A DNA stretch of 64,000 nt from DATAVB01 sp036267955 (lineage in GTDB: Bacteria > Actinomycetota > Actinomycetes > Mycobacteriales > QHCD01): contig DATAVB010000024.1 of the NCBI GenBank assembly GCA_036267955.1, positions 49,529 to 113,528 of the forward strand, written 5' to 3'. A model generated the notes under the pieces. The model was not told the DNA's origin and did not search any database. It worked only from the letters and a program-made list of their open reading frames with translations. Each line of letters begins with the position of its first letter. The first letter of the stretch is position 1. This document shows, piece by piece, positions 1-10,804 of this stretch. The translations under genes and the position numbers were made by a program.

Positions 1-908
1 AACGCGGACCGCTGCGCGTGCACCCAGTCCAGCTCGTGGTCCAGGCCGTGGGCGACGGCGAGCTGCAACGCACCGTTGGCGGTGAAGGTGGTGAACTGCT
101 TGACCGTCTGCACCGCGGTGATCAGCTCCGGCGGCGCGCACACCCAACCGGTCTTCCAGCCGGTGACCGAGAACGTCTTGCCGGCCGAGGAGATCGAGAA
201 GGTGCGCTCCCGCATGCCGGGGAACAACGCCAGGGGCAGGTGCTCGGCGCCGTCATAGGTGAGGTGTTCGTAAACCTCGTCGGTGACCGCGTAGAGATCG
301 TGCTCGACGCAGAGCTCGGCCACGAGCGCCAACTCCTCGCGGGTGAAGACCGTCCCGGTCGGGTTGTGCGGGCTGTTGATCAGGATCATCCGGGTACGCG
401 GGCCGATCGCGGCCCGCAGCTCGTCCGGATCGAAGGTGAACCGGCCGGTCGGGCCGTCCGCACGCAATGTCACCGCCCGCCGGGTCGCGCCCGACAGCGC
501 GATCACCGCCGGATAGGAATCGTAGAAGGGCTCGAAGACGACGACCTCGTCGCCGCGTTCGCAGGTCGCCAACACCGTGGCGGAGATGGCCTCGGTGGCG
601 CCGACGGTGATGAACACCTCGCTCGCCGGGTCGTACTCCAGTCCGTACCGCTGCCGGCGGTGCCGCGACACCGCGGCCCGCAGCTCCGGCATACCGGGGC
701 CCGGCGGGTACTGATTGACCCCGCCGAGGATCGCGTCCGAGGCAACCTTCAGCATCGCGGCCGGGCCGTCGGTGTCGGGAAATCCCTGTCCCAGGTTGAG
801 CGCGTTCAGCCGGATGGCCAACGCGGTCATCTCCGCGAAGATGGTCTCGCCGAACGAGCGCATCCGCTCCACCAGCGGTTCGCGCTCACTCACGTCGCGG
901 CCGGTCAC
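1..908 (-). CDS. PLP-dependent class I/II aminotransferase (3' end cut by window)
   Basis: Fold-type I aminotransferase that moves an amino group between an amino acid and a 2-oxo acid using pyridoxal phosphate. The GTG start at 908 follows AGGAGG by a few bases. The N-terminus reads VTGRDVSEREPLVERMRSF, then LNLGQGFPDTDG, the substrate-loop signature. NSPHNPTG and SSAGKTFSVTGWKTGW (the PLP lysine is in SAGK) are visible before the sequence runs off the left edge after about 302 residues. This pattern fits the actinobacterial DapC-like / methionine-kynurenine aminotransferase group, and N-succinyldiaminopimelate aminotransferase is a likely role, but substrate cannot be decided by reading. 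It lies 33 bp downstream of the thioesterase gene on the same strand and is probably co-transcribed with it. Confidence 0.88.
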   Translation of the reverse strand, partial: MTGRDVSEREPLVERMRSFGETIFAEMTALAIRLNALNLGQGFPDTDGPAAMLKVASDAILGGVNQYPPGPGMPELRAAVSRHRRQRYGLEYDPASEVFITVGATEAISATVLATCERGDEVVVFEPFYDSYPAVIALSGATRRAVTLRADGPTGRFTFDPDELRAAIGPRTRMILINSPHNPTGTVFTREELALVAELCVEHDLYAVTDEVYEHLTYDGAEHLPLALFPGMRERTFSISSAGKTFSVTGWKTGWVCAPPELITAVQTVKQFTTFTANGALQLAVAHGLDHELDWVHAQRSA

Positions 909-941
909 TGGACCTCCTGGGTTGTTGACTGCTCAATTCTC

Positions 942-1733
942 TCATTCGGTGGCCGATGGCCGTGGCCCCACCAGCAGCGCCTGGGCACCACGACCGATGG
1001 CGCCGTGCCGGTCATAGAGCGCCGACTCGGCCAGCCCGACACCCTGCGGTGACACGGTTGTCCGGGCCTGCAGACAGATCCAGTCGGTCTCCGGCAGCCG
1101 GTACAGGTGCACGGTCAGCTCCGGATTGATGAACCAGAAATCCGCCAGCGGCAACGCGCTGCTCGCGCCGTTGCCGGAATCGGCCACCAGCAGCACCCGC
1201 TGCAGGGGCGACATCGGCTCGCCGGCGACCAGCGGGAAGCGCGCGCGGGTCCAGACGGTCGCTGCGCCGAGCTGGTCGAAGCCGCCCTCGGCGAACCGCC
1301 ATTCGACCGCCGCGATGTAGCCGCCGGGCCACGGCACGGAATGCGATTCGGCCGGCAGTGCCGGCGCAGCCTGAACGTCGGAGGCTGCGGCCGGATCGGC
1401 GATCGTTCTGATCCGCCAGCCCCGCGCCCGGGCGGCCACCCGGTCGCCGGCGCTCAGCTCGGCCTCGATCAGCTCGACGCTCCGGCCTGGTCGGACAATC
1501 TCGGCCCGGACGGTCAGCTCGGCGACCGGAATCGGCCCCAGGATGTCGACCGCAACGCGCGCGGTGACCCAGTCCGGCTGTCCGGAAGCGGCCTCGATGG
1601 CTCGACCGAGCAGCGCCGCCGGCGGGCCGCCGTGCTGCGCGCCCTCGTTCCACGGGCCTTCGGTATGCCGGGTGGCCCGGAACCGGTCGTCGGCCAGCTG
1701 TACGAAGAACGCGTCGGATGCCACGCCGAGCAC
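942..1733 (-). CDS. thioesterase family protein (double hotdog, TesB-like)
   Basis: A 263-residue protein of the acyl-CoA thioesterase-like superfamily. The stretch ending in GAQHGGPPAALLGRAIE is the typical start of the first hotdog domain, followed by ARVAVDILGPIPVAELTVRAEIVRPGRSVELIEAEL. The second half (FRFAEGGFDQLGAA-type region, then LADFWFINPELTVHLYRLPETDWICLQARTTV) is the second hotdog, and GLAESALYDRHGAIGRGAQALLV closes the fold as in TesB relatives. It probably hydrolyses acyl-CoA esters in the cytoplasm; the acyl chain is unknown. GTG start at 1733 with a weak upstream GGGGGTGA; a GTG four codons inside is an alternative. It leads a two-gene unit with the aminotransferase. Confidence 0.8.
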   Translation of the reverse strand: MLGVASDAFFVQLADDRFRATRHTEGPWNEGAQHGGPPAALLGRAIEAASGQPDWVTARVAVDILGPIPVAELTVRAEIVRPGRSVELIEAELSAGDRVAARARGWRIRTIADPAAASDVQAAPALPAESHSVPWPGGYIAAVEWRFAEGGFDQLGAATVWTRARFPLVAGEPMSPLQRVLLVADSGNGASSALPLADFWFINPELTVHLYRLPETDWICLQARTTVSPQGVGLAESALYDRHGAIGRGAQALLVGPRPSATE

Positions 1734-1790
1734 GGTAGCTCACCCCCGTGCGGCCGCCGGCCGCGCTGGTAACGGCCGGGCACAGCAAAC

Positions 1791-1829
1791 GGCGCCGCAG
1801 CCCTCAGGTGTGGTGAGGGGTGCGGCGCC
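1791..1829 (-). terminator. hairpin terminator downstream of bldC
   Basis: Arms GGCGCCGCA-CCCTCA and TGAGGG-TGCGGCGCC pair around a 7-nt loop with one internal mismatch. The hairpin lies 47 bp past the bldC stop and between it and the thioesterase start, so it probably ends the bldC transcript. There is no long T-tract, as is usual in actinobacteria. Confidence 0.7.
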
Positions 1830-1875
1830 GTGTGGTGCTGCCTGTTTTTGTTGCCGGGTGTGCCGGCCAGAAACG

Positions 1876-2091
1876 CTAAAGGTCGCTGGGTGCCTCGGCC
1901 TCGGCGCCTCCGCCGAGCAGAGTCCGGACTTCAGATTCCTTGTAGCGGCGGTGGCCGCCCAGGGTCCGGATCGAGGTCAGCTTGCCGGCCTTGGCCCAAC
2001 GGGTCACGGTCTTTGGATCGACTCGGAACATCGTGGCCACCTCAGCGGGTGTGAGGAGTGGCTCGGCGTCAGTCGTTGTGCGAGTGGTCAT
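1876..2091 (-). CDS. bldC: BldC-type MerR-like DNA-binding protein
   Basis: A 71-residue protein that is almost entirely one winged-helix DNA-binding domain: LLTPAEVATMFRVDPKTVTRWAKAGKLTSIRTLGGHRRYKESEV. The helix-turn-helix plus the GGHRRY wing is the BldC signature. In Streptomyces BldC binds promoters cooperatively as head-to-tail oligomers and delays sporulation. The ATG at 2091 was chosen because AAGGGACG lies just upstream and the protein then begins MTTRTTTDAEPLL like relatives; the frame is open for 23 more codons but that part has no family similarity. It is divergent from leucine dehydrogenase, the same neighbourhood as in Streptomyces. Confidence 0.93.
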   Translation of the reverse strand: MTTRTTTDAEPLLTPAEVATMFRVDPKTVTRWAKAGKLTSIRTLGGHRRYKESEVRTLLGGGAEAEAPSDL

Positions 2092-2148
2092 GGTACGTCC
2101 CTTTCTGCCCCCGGTCGGCGCGGTGGGGAAATATGCCGGCCAGTTCCC

Positions 2149-2177
2149 ATTATGCACCAATTTCCTACAACGTTCAA
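2149..2177 (-). promoter_or_regulatory. probable sigma-70-type promoter of bldC
   Basis: On the minus strand TTGAAC (2177-2172) is followed by 17 nt and CATAAT (2154-2149). Transcription would begin near 2142, giving a leader of about 50 nt before bldC. Hexamers and spacing fit the housekeeping sigma factor; this is inference from sequence only. Confidence 0.55.
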
Positions 2178-2489
2178 ATAGCCCGGCCAGCGTAATTTCA
2201 CCCTTACCGGCAACCGCTGTGCGACCTAATCGCAGTGCGGCGCAGGCCGCGCAAAATATGGCAAACGCTCTAGGTACCGTACGCCTAACAGCCTCAGATA
2301 GGGAGGAAGCGTCCGCCGTCCTCTACAACCGGTCCAAGTTCGGTGACACATCGTGCCCTGGTAGGCCGCCGACCGCTAAGGCCTCTAAGGTATGGGCAGA
2401 AGATGGCCTGCCAGCGTCGGCGGCGCGATCCGTTCCCGGTAGCTGACGGGGCCCATCTATCGGGCCAACACACGCACCGGGAGACACCC
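2178..2489. other. non-coding region between bldC promoter and leucine dehydrogenase
   Basis: No credible gene. The stretch is less GC-rich than its surroundings. It contains short repeats of CTAAGG near 2380-2395 and a GGGAG ahead of the dehydrogenase start at 2490. It should hold the dehydrogenase promoter and possibly BldC sites, but no clear hexamer pair was found. Confidence 0.4.
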
Positions 2490-3569
2490 ATGAGCGTCTT
2501 TACCCACGACCTGCAGCCCAGTCGACACGAGCAGGTCGTGTTCTGCCAGGACCCAGCCAGCGGGCTCAAGGCCATCATCGCGATCTATTCGACCGCGCTC
2601 GGCCCGGCACTGGGCGGGACCAGGTTCTACCCCTACCGCAGCGAGGACGAGGCCGTCTCCGACGCGCTCGACCTGTCGTACGGCATGGCGTACAAGAATG
2701 CGCTGGCCGGGCTGGACCACGGCGGCGGGAAGGCCGTGATCTGGGGCGACCCGGTCACTGACAAGTCCGAGGCCCTGCTGCGGGCGTACGGCCGGTTCGT
2801 CGAGTCGCTCGGCGGCCGCTACGTCACCGCCTGCGACGTGGGCACCTACGTGCAGGACATGGACGTCGTCGCCCGGGAAACCCGCTACGTGACTGGGCGT
2901 TCACCGGAGAACGGCGGGGCCGGCGACTCCTCGATCCTCACCGCGTACGGCGTTTTCCAGGGCATGCGGGCCAGTGCGGAGCACCGTTGGGGTACGCCGA
3001 CCCTGCGTGGGCGGCGGGTCGGCATCGCTGGCGTGGGCAAGGTCGGCCGGCACCTGGTCGAGCACCTGATCAGCGACGGTGCCGAGGTGGTGGTGACCGA
3101 CGTGAGCCAGGCCGCCGTGGACCGGGTCACCGCCGGGCATCCCGAGATCAACCAGGTCGGCACGGTCATCGATCTGATCCGGTCCGACATCGATGTGTAC
3201 GCACCGTGTGCGCTCGGCCATGCGCTGGACGACACGACGGTGGCCGAGCTGCGCGCCGCGATCGTGTGTGGCGCCGCCAACAACCAGCTGGCGCACCCCG
3301 GCGTGGAGAAGCTGCTCGCCGACGCCGACGTGCTCTACGCGCCGGACTACGTGGTCAACGCCGGCGGCGTGATCCAGGTCGCCGACGAGATCGACGGCTT
3401 CAATTTCGAACGGGCCCGGACGAAGGCCGCCGGCATCTTCGACACCACGCGCCGGATCTTCGGGTTGGCCAGCGACGAGGGCGTGCCGCCGGCGGTCGCC
3501 GCGGACCGGCTGGCCGAACGTCGGATGGCCGAGGTCGGACGACTCCGCGGCATCCTGCTGCGCTCGTGA
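2490..3569 (+). CDS. leucine/valine (branched-chain amino acid) dehydrogenase
   Basis: NAD-dependent amino acid dehydrogenase of 359 residues, converting leucine, valine or phenylalanine to the 2-oxo acid plus ammonium. The N-terminal catalytic half has GPALGGTRFYPY, YKNALAGLDHGGGKAVI (GGGK carries the catalytic lysine) and TACDVGTYVQDM. The C-terminal Rossmann half has GVGKVGRHLVEHL, then CGAANNQLA and DYVVNAGGVIQVADE. The ATG at 2490 follows CGGGAG and gives the usual N-terminus MSVFTHDLQPSRHEQVVFC; the frame extends 49 codons upstream without similarity. Its position next to bldC and DUF3073 matches Streptomyces valine dehydrogenase (vdh). It probably supplies branched-chain oxo acids for catabolism or branched fatty acids. 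Confidence 0.93.
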   Translation: MSVFTHDLQPSRHEQVVFCQDPASGLKAIIAIYSTALGPALGGTRFYPYRSEDEAVSDALDLSYGMAYKNALAGLDHGGGKAVIWGDPVTDKSEALLRAYGRFVESLGGRYVTACDVGTYVQDMDVVARETRYVTGRSPENGGAGDSSILTAYGVFQGMRASAEHRWGTPTLRGRRVGIAGVGKVGRHLVEHLISDGAEVVVTDVSQAAVDRVTAGHPEINQVGTVIDLIRSDIDVYAPCALGHALDDTTVAELRAAIVCGAANNQLAHPGVEKLLADADVLYAPDYVVNAGGVIQVADEIDGFNFERARTKAAGIFDTTRRIFGLASDEGVPPAVAADRLAERRMAEVGRLRGILLRS

Positions 3570-3598
3570 CCGATAAACCGTGGGGCGGCGTGAATCTT

Positions 3599-3625
3599 GG
3601 GCTCCGGCACGGTAACCTAGAGCCC
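3599..3625 (+). repeat. short inverted repeat in the DUF3073 leader
   Basis: GGGCTC and GAGCCC flank a segment containing TAACCT, a possible -10 hexamer. A second imperfect hairpin (GGGGCCGC / GCCGCCCC, one mismatch) follows at about 3643-3664. These may belong to the promoter and leader of the DUF3073 gene or end the dehydrogenase transcript. Confidence 0.3.
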
Positions 3626-3691
3626 ATTAACGATGGCATTGGTCGGGGCCGCTTTTAGGCCGCCCCGCGTTCTGTGCGAGGGGGTCGAGCC

Positions 3692-3877
3692 ATGGGGCGC
3701 GGCCGAGCGAAGGCCAAGCAGACGAAAGTCGCGCGTGAGCTGAAGTACTCAAGTCACGAGCCCGATTACGACAAGCTCCAACAGGAGCTGTCCGACAGCG
3801 AACCCTCGTCGAGGAGTCAGTCCGACGACGAGGACAGTGACGACGAGTACGCACAGTGGGAACGGTCATCCGGCTGA
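3692..3877 (+). CDS. DUF3073 family protein
   Basis: A 61-residue charged protein beginning MGRGRAKAKQTKVARELKY, the hallmark of DUF3073, a small family confined to actinobacteria with no established function. A basic N-terminus is followed by an acidic serine/aspartate-rich tail (SQSDDEDSDDEYAQW) that is probably disordered. The ATG at 3692 follows GCGAGGGGG. It is convergent with purM and shares a strong terminator with it. Synteny (bldC, dehydrogenase, DUF3073, purM) is conserved in Streptomyces. No biochemical role should be assumed. Confidence 0.9.
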   Translation: MGRGRAKAKQTKVARELKYSSHEPDYDKLQQELSDSEPSSRSQSDDEDSDDEYAQWERSSG

Positions 3878-3926
3878 CGTCGGACGGCTGAGCACACTGA
3901 AGGCAGCGGGCATCTCGGACGCTTGG

Positions 3927-3968
3927 AACGCCGGCGTAGGCACGTACACGCGTGCCTACGCCGGCGTT
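3927..3968. terminator. perfect hairpin terminator between DUF3073 and purM
   Basis: An 18-bp perfect stem (arm AACGCCGGCGTAGGCACG) closes a 6-nt loop. It lies between convergent genes 50 bp past DUF3073 and 46 bp past the purM stop, so it can stop transcription from both sides. Confidence 0.85.
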
Positions 3969-4014
3969 TCATGCTTTTGTACGGATCTCCCGTGGGAGCC
4001 GAGGGTCGACAGAC

Positions 4015-5100
4015 TCAGCTCTGGTGCTGCCCGGTGAGCCGAGCCGTGCCCGATCCGGCGACGATCTCGCCGACGACCCAGGCCGGTAGCTCCAGACCAC
4101 GAAGCAGTGCCAGGTCACGGAGCAGCGCCAGGGCCGGGTCGACCGAGTCCGCTGGCAGCACGGCCACCATGCCGACACCCATGTTGAAGGTGCGCTCCTG
4201 CTCGGCCAGCTGCAGCTGCCCGACGGTCGCGAGCAGGTCGAAGATCGGCGCGGGACGCCAACTGCCCCGGTCCAGCACCGCGTCCACCGTCGCCGGCAAC
4301 ACCCGGGCCAGGTTGCCGGCCAGCCCGCCGCCGGTGACGTGCGCGAAGGCGTGCACCTCGGTGGCCGCGATCAGGGCCAGGCAGTCCTTGCTGTAGATCC
4401 TGGTCGGCGTGAGCAGCTCCTCACCCAGCGGTCCGCCCAGTTCGTCGACCACCCGGTCCAATGGCATGCGGGCCTGCTCGAGCAGCACATGGCGTACCAG
4501 TGAGTAGCCGTTGGAGTGCAGACCAGATGAGCCGAGCGCCAGCACGACGTCGCCGATCTGGACCCGATCCGGGCCCAGAACGGCCTCGGATTCCACGATC
4601 CCGACGGCCGTCGCGGCCACGTCGTACTCCTGCTCGTCGAGCATGCCCGGATGCTCGGCCGTCTCCCCGCCGACGAGGGCGCAGCCGGCCTGCCGGCAGC
4701 CCTCGGCGATTCCGGAGACGATCTCGGCCAGCCGCTCCGGCACGACCTTCCCGCAGGCGACGTAGTCCTGCAGGAACAGCGGCTCGGCGCCGCAGACGAC
4801 GAGGTCGTCGGCGACCATCGCCACCAGGTCCAGACCGATCGTGTCGTGCCGGTCGAGCGCCTGGGCAATGGCGAGCTTGGTGCCGACGCCATCGGTCGAG
4901 GAGGCGAGCAGTGGCTTGCGCCACCGGGTCACATCCAGCTGGAAGAGGCCGGCGAAGCCACCGAGGCCACCCACCACCTCGGGTCGGGTCGCCTTCGCCA
5001 CCCAGGGCTTCATCAGCTCAATGGCGCGGTCGCCGGCCTCGATGTCCACGCCCGCCGCGGCGTACGTGGCGCCCGCCTCGCCCTTGCTCATCTCCGCCAC
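4015..5100 (-). CDS. purM: phosphoribosylformylglycinamidine cyclo-ligase (AIR synthetase)
   Basis: Step 5 of de novo purine synthesis: ATP-dependent closure of formylglycinamidine ribonucleotide to aminoimidazole ribonucleotide. The 361 residues show the PurM order: SKGEAGATYAAAGVDIEAGDRAIELMKP, then ASSTDGVGTKL (ATP/substrate loop), GLDLVAMVADDLVVCGAEPLFLQDY, LVGGETAEHPGM, LGSSGLHSNGYSLVR, and AHVTGGGLAGNLARVLP. Full family length, no missing motif. The GTG at 5100 is used; an ATG three codons inside is possible. It is 39 bp downstream of purF and almost certainly co-transcribed with it. Confidence 0.97.
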   Translation of the reverse strand: MAEMSKGEAGATYAAAGVDIEAGDRAIELMKPWVAKATRPEVVGGLGGFAGLFQLDVTRWRKPLLASSTDGVGTKLAIAQALDRHDTIGLDLVAMVADDLVVCGAEPLFLQDYVACGKVVPERLAEIVSGIAEGCRQAGCALVGGETAEHPGMLDEQEYDVAATAVGIVESEAVLGPDRVQIGDVVLALGSSGLHSNGYSLVRHVLLEQARMPLDRVVDELGGPLGEELLTPTRIYSKDCLALIAATEVHAFAHVTGGGLAGNLARVLPATVDAVLDRGSWRPAPIFDLLATVGQLQLAEQERTFNMGVGMVAVLPADSVDPALALLRDLALLRGLELPAWVVGEIVAGSGTARLTGQHQS

Positions 5101-5139
5101 TTCACTCTGCCTTTTCCTGGGGTCCTTGTGCTGACGCGA

Positions 5140-6819
5140 TCACGGACGCTGCAGCGCGTCGGCCGCGCCCAGGCTGACCGAATGCACCGGCTCGGCATCC
5201 CCGCTGGCCGGCTCCGCGTCATGCGGCACTGGTGGGCTGACGCCCAGACCGCTCGCCGTGCCGAGGCCTTCCAGGACATGCTTACCCATCAGCTCGTCAA
5301 CCGGCAGCGGGATCGGGTACTTGCCGTCGAAGCAGGCCCGGCACAGCCGATTTTTCGGTTGCTCGGAGGCGCCGATCAGGCTGTCCAGCGAAACGTAGCC
5401 CAGCGAATCCGCCCCGAGCGAGGCCCGGATCTCCTCGATGTTCAGGTTGCCGGCGATCAGTTCGGCCCGGCTGGCGAAGTCGATGCCGTAGAAACACGGC
5501 CACTTCACCGGTGGCGCCGAGATGCGGACGTGCACCTCCAGCGCCCCGGCCTCCCGCAGCATCCGAACCAGTGCGCGCTGCGTATTGCCGCGGACGATCG
5601 TGTCATCCACGACAACCAGCCGCTTGCCGCGGATGACGTCGCGTAGCGGGTTGAGCTTGAGCCGGATCCCGAGCTGCCGGATGGTCTGCGACGGCTGGAT
5701 GAAGGTGCGCCCAACGTAGGAGTTCTTCACCAGGCCGATGCCGTACGGAATGCCGGAGGCCTCCGCGTAGCCGACCGCGGCAGGCGTCCCGGACTCGGGC
5801 ACCGGGATGACCAGGTCAGCCTCGACCGGATGCTCGCGGGCCAGTCGGCGCCCCACCTCGACCCGGGTCGCGTGCACACTGCGGCCGGAGATCGTGGTGT
5901 CCGGACGGGCCAGGTAGACGTACTCGAAGAGGCAGCCGGCCGGCTTCGGCGCGGCGAACCGATGGGACCGCAGCCCGTCCGCGTCGATCGCGATCAACTC
6001 GCCGGGCTCGACCTCGCGGACCATCGAGGCGCCGACGATGTCCAGCGCCGCGGTCTCGCTGGCCACCACCCAGCCATGCCTATTTGCTGGGCTTCCCGCC
6101 TCTCGGCGCTCGAGTCGACCGAGCACCAAAGGATGCACGCCCTGCGGGTCGCGGGCGGCGTACAGCGTGTGCTCGTCGCAGAAGACGAGGCAGAACGCGC
6201 CCTCCAGTTCGGGCAGCAACTCCACCGCGGCCTGCTCGACCGGCTGGTCGGGGCGAGCGGCGAGCAGGCTCGTGATGATGTCGGAGTCGGTGCTGACCCC
6301 GCTCATCCCGGGCACGCCCTCGGCCGCCGCGCGGCGGGCCAGCTCGGCCGTGTTCACCAGGTTTCCGTTGTGGGCCAGGGCCAGGCCGGTGCCGGCCTTG
6401 GTGTCCCGGTAGGTCGGCTGGGCGTTCTCCCAGTTCGAGCCACCGGTTGTGGAGTACCGGTTGTGGCCGACCGCGATGTGGCCGCGGAGGCTGGCCAGGG
6501 TGGCCTCGTCGAAGACCTGCGCGACCAGACCGAGGTCCTTGAAGACCACCAGCGTGTTGCCGTCGCTGACGGCGATGCCGGCGGCCTCCTGCCCACGGTG
6601 CTGCAGGGCGTAGAGACCGAAGTAGGTGAGTTTTGCGACCTCGCGACCGGTCGGGTCACCGGGTGCCCATACACCGAATACGCCGCACTCTTCGTGCGGA
6701 CTGTCGTCCTGTTCTCGGGCGGCTTGCCCTGGCCTATCGACAGCGGCGATGTCGATAGCGGTGCTGTTGATTGCGGCGTGGCTGTCAGTGGACTCGGGCG
6801 GGCCGGGCGGCTGCCGCAC
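5140..6819 (-). CDS. purF: amidophosphoribosyltransferase
   Basis: Committed step of purine synthesis: glutamine plus PRPP gives phosphoribosylamine. After a 44-residue propeptide the nucleophile appears in EECGVFGVWAPG (Cys45), so maturation by cleavage before that cysteine is expected. Glutaminase domain: YALQHRGQEAAGIA and GHNRYSTTGGSNWENAQP. The PRPP site is VVVDDTIVRGNTQRALV. Cysteines in NRLCRACFDGKYP and the upstream PCFYGIDF match the Fe4S4-bearing Bacillus-type enzymes. The GTG at 6819 follows GAGGAG by seven bases; the longer frame from 6912 lacks such a site. Purine-nucleotide feedback is expected from the family. Confidence 0.96.
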   Translation of the reverse strand: MRQPPGPPESTDSHAAINSTAIDIAAVDRPGQAAREQDDSPHEECGVFGVWAPGDPTGREVAKLTYFGLYALQHRGQEAAGIAVSDGNTLVVFKDLGLVAQVFDEATLASLRGHIAVGHNRYSTTGGSNWENAQPTYRDTKAGTGLALAHNGNLVNTAELARRAAAEGVPGMSGVSTDSDIITSLLAARPDQPVEQAAVELLPELEGAFCLVFCDEHTLYAARDPQGVHPLVLGRLERREAGSPANRHGWVVASETAALDIVGASMVREVEPGELIAIDADGLRSHRFAAPKPAGCLFEYVYLARPDTTISGRSVHATRVEVGRRLAREHPVEADLVIPVPESGTPAAVGYAEASGIPYGIGLVKNSYVGRTFIQPSQTIRQLGIRLKLNPLRDVIRGKRLVVVDDTIVRGNTQRALVRMLREAGALEVHVRISAPPVKWPCFYGIDFASRAELIAGNLNIEEIRASLGADSLGYVSLDSLIGASEQPKNRLCRACFDGKYPIPLPVDELMGKHVLEGLGTASGLGVSPPVPHDAEPASGDAEPVHSVSLGAADALQRP

Positions 6820-6948
6820 TGAAATCTCCTCGGGGAGGCCGGGGCGGGACGCGTGCGCAACCTCAGGGTAACCGAGCCGCGGTGGGTAGCTGACCAAGCC
6901 ACGGCACATCACATGGCCCGAAACCGCCCCAAGTCGGTCGAGCAGCGA

Positions 6949-7737
6949 TCAACTGACCAGTGGGAGATACCGGGACAGGTCGCTGCGTTCGCCACTGGCG
7001 TTCACCCGGCCGCTGTCCAATGCCTCGTCCCAGCCGATCCGGCCGGTGCCCAACCGGATCCAGGTGACCGGATCGGTCTCGATCACGGTCGGCGGGGTGC
7101 CGCGGGTGTGTCGCGGACCGGGCACGCATTGGACGGCCGCGTACGGCGGGATCCGCACCTCCACCGACCGGCCGGGTGCGGTCGTCGCGAGCACGTCGGC
7201 GAGCAGCCGGCAGGTGGCCGCCATGGCCGGCCGCTTCAGCGGTGGCTGGCGGTCGGGCGGCAACGCCCGGCCGAGATCGTCGGCGTGGACCGTCAGTTCG
7301 ACCGCCCGGGAGCCGAGGAAGTCCCCGATCCGCAGCGGGCCACGCGGGGCCTGCACGATCTCGGCGCCGCGTACCTGTTCCAGCGCCCTGGTCGCCAGCT
7401 GCAGCTCTGCGGTGTAGGTGGCCGTGATGTCGGCCGGGGTCGTGCCCCGGGCCGCGATCAGCTCCCGGTCTCGGATCTGCTCGGCGGCCGCGGGCAGTTT
7501 GGCGAAGTAGTCGGCGAGGCTGCCCGGTGCCTCATCGGTGAGCTGGGACAGCGTCGCGGTGATGGTGCGCAGGGTCTGCGCGAGATGCAGGACGAGATGG
7601 GCGACCGACCAGTCCGGCAGCGCAGTGCCCACCGCCCAGTCACCCTCGTCGAGAGATGGCAGCCAGTTCCCGATCGCGGCGGCCTGTTCGCTTACGGCGG
7701 CGGCGGTTTTGCTGGGGTCGATCCGGCGGGCTGGCAC
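6949..7737 (-). CDS. sterol carrier family protein with maleylpyruvate-isomerase-type N-domain
   Basis: A 262-residue protein with an N-terminal DinB/mycothiol-dependent isomerase-like bundle (DWSVAHLVLHLAQTLRTITATL, then SRAVELTVHADDLGRAL) and a C-terminal SCP2-like segment (VTWIRLGTGRIGWDEAL). The family sits between purF and purL in Streptomyces too, but no function is proven; mycothiol-linked chemistry is only suggested by the fold. The start at 7737 (VPARRIDPSKTAAAV) was chosen because it matches relatives and has TACGAT six bases upstream, the leaderless-promoter pattern; the frame could begin at 7803 but has no ribosome site there. Confidence 0.75.
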   Translation of the reverse strand: MPARRIDPSKTAAAVSEQAAAIGNWLPSLDEGDWAVGTALPDWSVAHLVLHLAQTLRTITATLSQLTDEAPGSLADYFAKLPAAAEQIRDRELIAARGTTPADITATYTAELQLATRALEQVRGAEIVQAPRGPLRIGDFLGSRAVELTVHADDLGRALPPDRQPPLKRPAMAATCRLLADVLATTAPGRSVEVRIPPYAAVQCVPGPRHTRGTPPTVIETDPVTWIRLGTGRIGWDEALDSGRVNASGERSDLSRYLPLVS

Positions 7738-7860
7738 CGGTTGATCGTAATGAGAGGCGCGAGCCGGGCCGTAGTCCCCACCACGCAGCCCGACCCGCGC
7801 CACAGCTCAGAGCATGATCATGTCGAGTCGGTTCCCGGCCATTTCCGACTTTGGTGCGGC

Positions 7861-10089
<2,229 letters not shown>

Positions 10090-10123
10090 ATTGCCGCCTC
10101 CGCGGAGACGAGTACGTCGGCGG

Positions 10124-10804
10124 TCACGCCGCCACCAGCTTTCGTAGGACCGACGTGAAGATCGCCAGACCGTCGGCACTCGGGCCGGTCAGGCTCTCGA
10201 TCGCGTGCTCGGGGTGCGGCATCAGCCCCACCACGGTGCCGGTCGCGTTGCTGACCCCGGCAATGTCCCGGGCCGAGCCGTTCGGATTGCCTCGCGCATA
10301 ACGGAAAGCGACCCGGTTTTCGGCCTCGAGCTCGTCGAGAACGCGGGCGTCGGCGACATAGGAACCCTCGCCGTTCTTGACCGGGATGAGGATCTCCGCA
10401 CCGTTTTCGTACGACGAGGTCCACACCGTGTCGGTCCGCTCGACCCGGAGCCACTGGTCGGTGCAGACGAACCGGCGGCCGGCGTTGCGGACCAGGGCGC
10501 CGGGCAGCAGATGCGCCTCGCACAGCACCTGGAAACCGTTGCAGATGCCGAGCACCGGCAGCCCGCCGCGGGCCGCGTCGACGATCCGCTCCATCACCGG
10601 AGCGAACCGGGCGATCGCGCCGGCCCGCAGGTAGTCGCCATAGGAGAAGCCGCCGGGCAGGACGACCGCGTCCACGCCGTGCAGGTCGGCGTCGGCGTGC
10701 CAGAGCGCCACCGGCTCGGCGCCAGCCAGCCGGACCGCCCGCCGGGCATCCCGGTCGTCGAGCGAACCGGGGAAGGTGACCACTCCGACTGTGGGACCGC
10801 TCAC
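10124..10804 (-). CDS. purQ: phosphoribosylformylglycinamidine synthase subunit PurQ (glutaminase)
   Basis: Class I glutamine amidotransferase supplying ammonia to PurL. Of 226 residues, GVVTFPGSLDDRDA starts the domain, LPGGFSYGDYLRAGAIA is the substrate loop, LGICNGFQVL holds the nucleophilic cysteine, and LMPHPEHAIE holds the His-Glu pair. The GTG start overlaps the purS stop in a GTGA tetramer, indicating translational coupling, as expected for subunits made in fixed ratio. Confidence 0.97.
   Translation of the reverse strand: MSGPTVGVVTFPGSLDDRDARRAVRLAGAEPVALWHADADLHGVDAVVLPGGFSYGDYLRAGAIARFAPVMERIVDAARGGLPVLGICNGFQVLCEAHLLPGALVRNAGRRFVCTDQWLRVERTDTVWTSSYENGAEILIPVKNGEGSYVADARVLDELEAENRVAFRYARGNPNGSARDIAGVSNATGTVVGLMPHPEHAIESLTGPSADGLAIFTSVLRKLVAA

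Noticed and set aside
10090..10179. 30-codon upstream extension of purL
   Set aside because: Not PurL-like and far from a ribosome site; ATG 10089 follows GGAGG.
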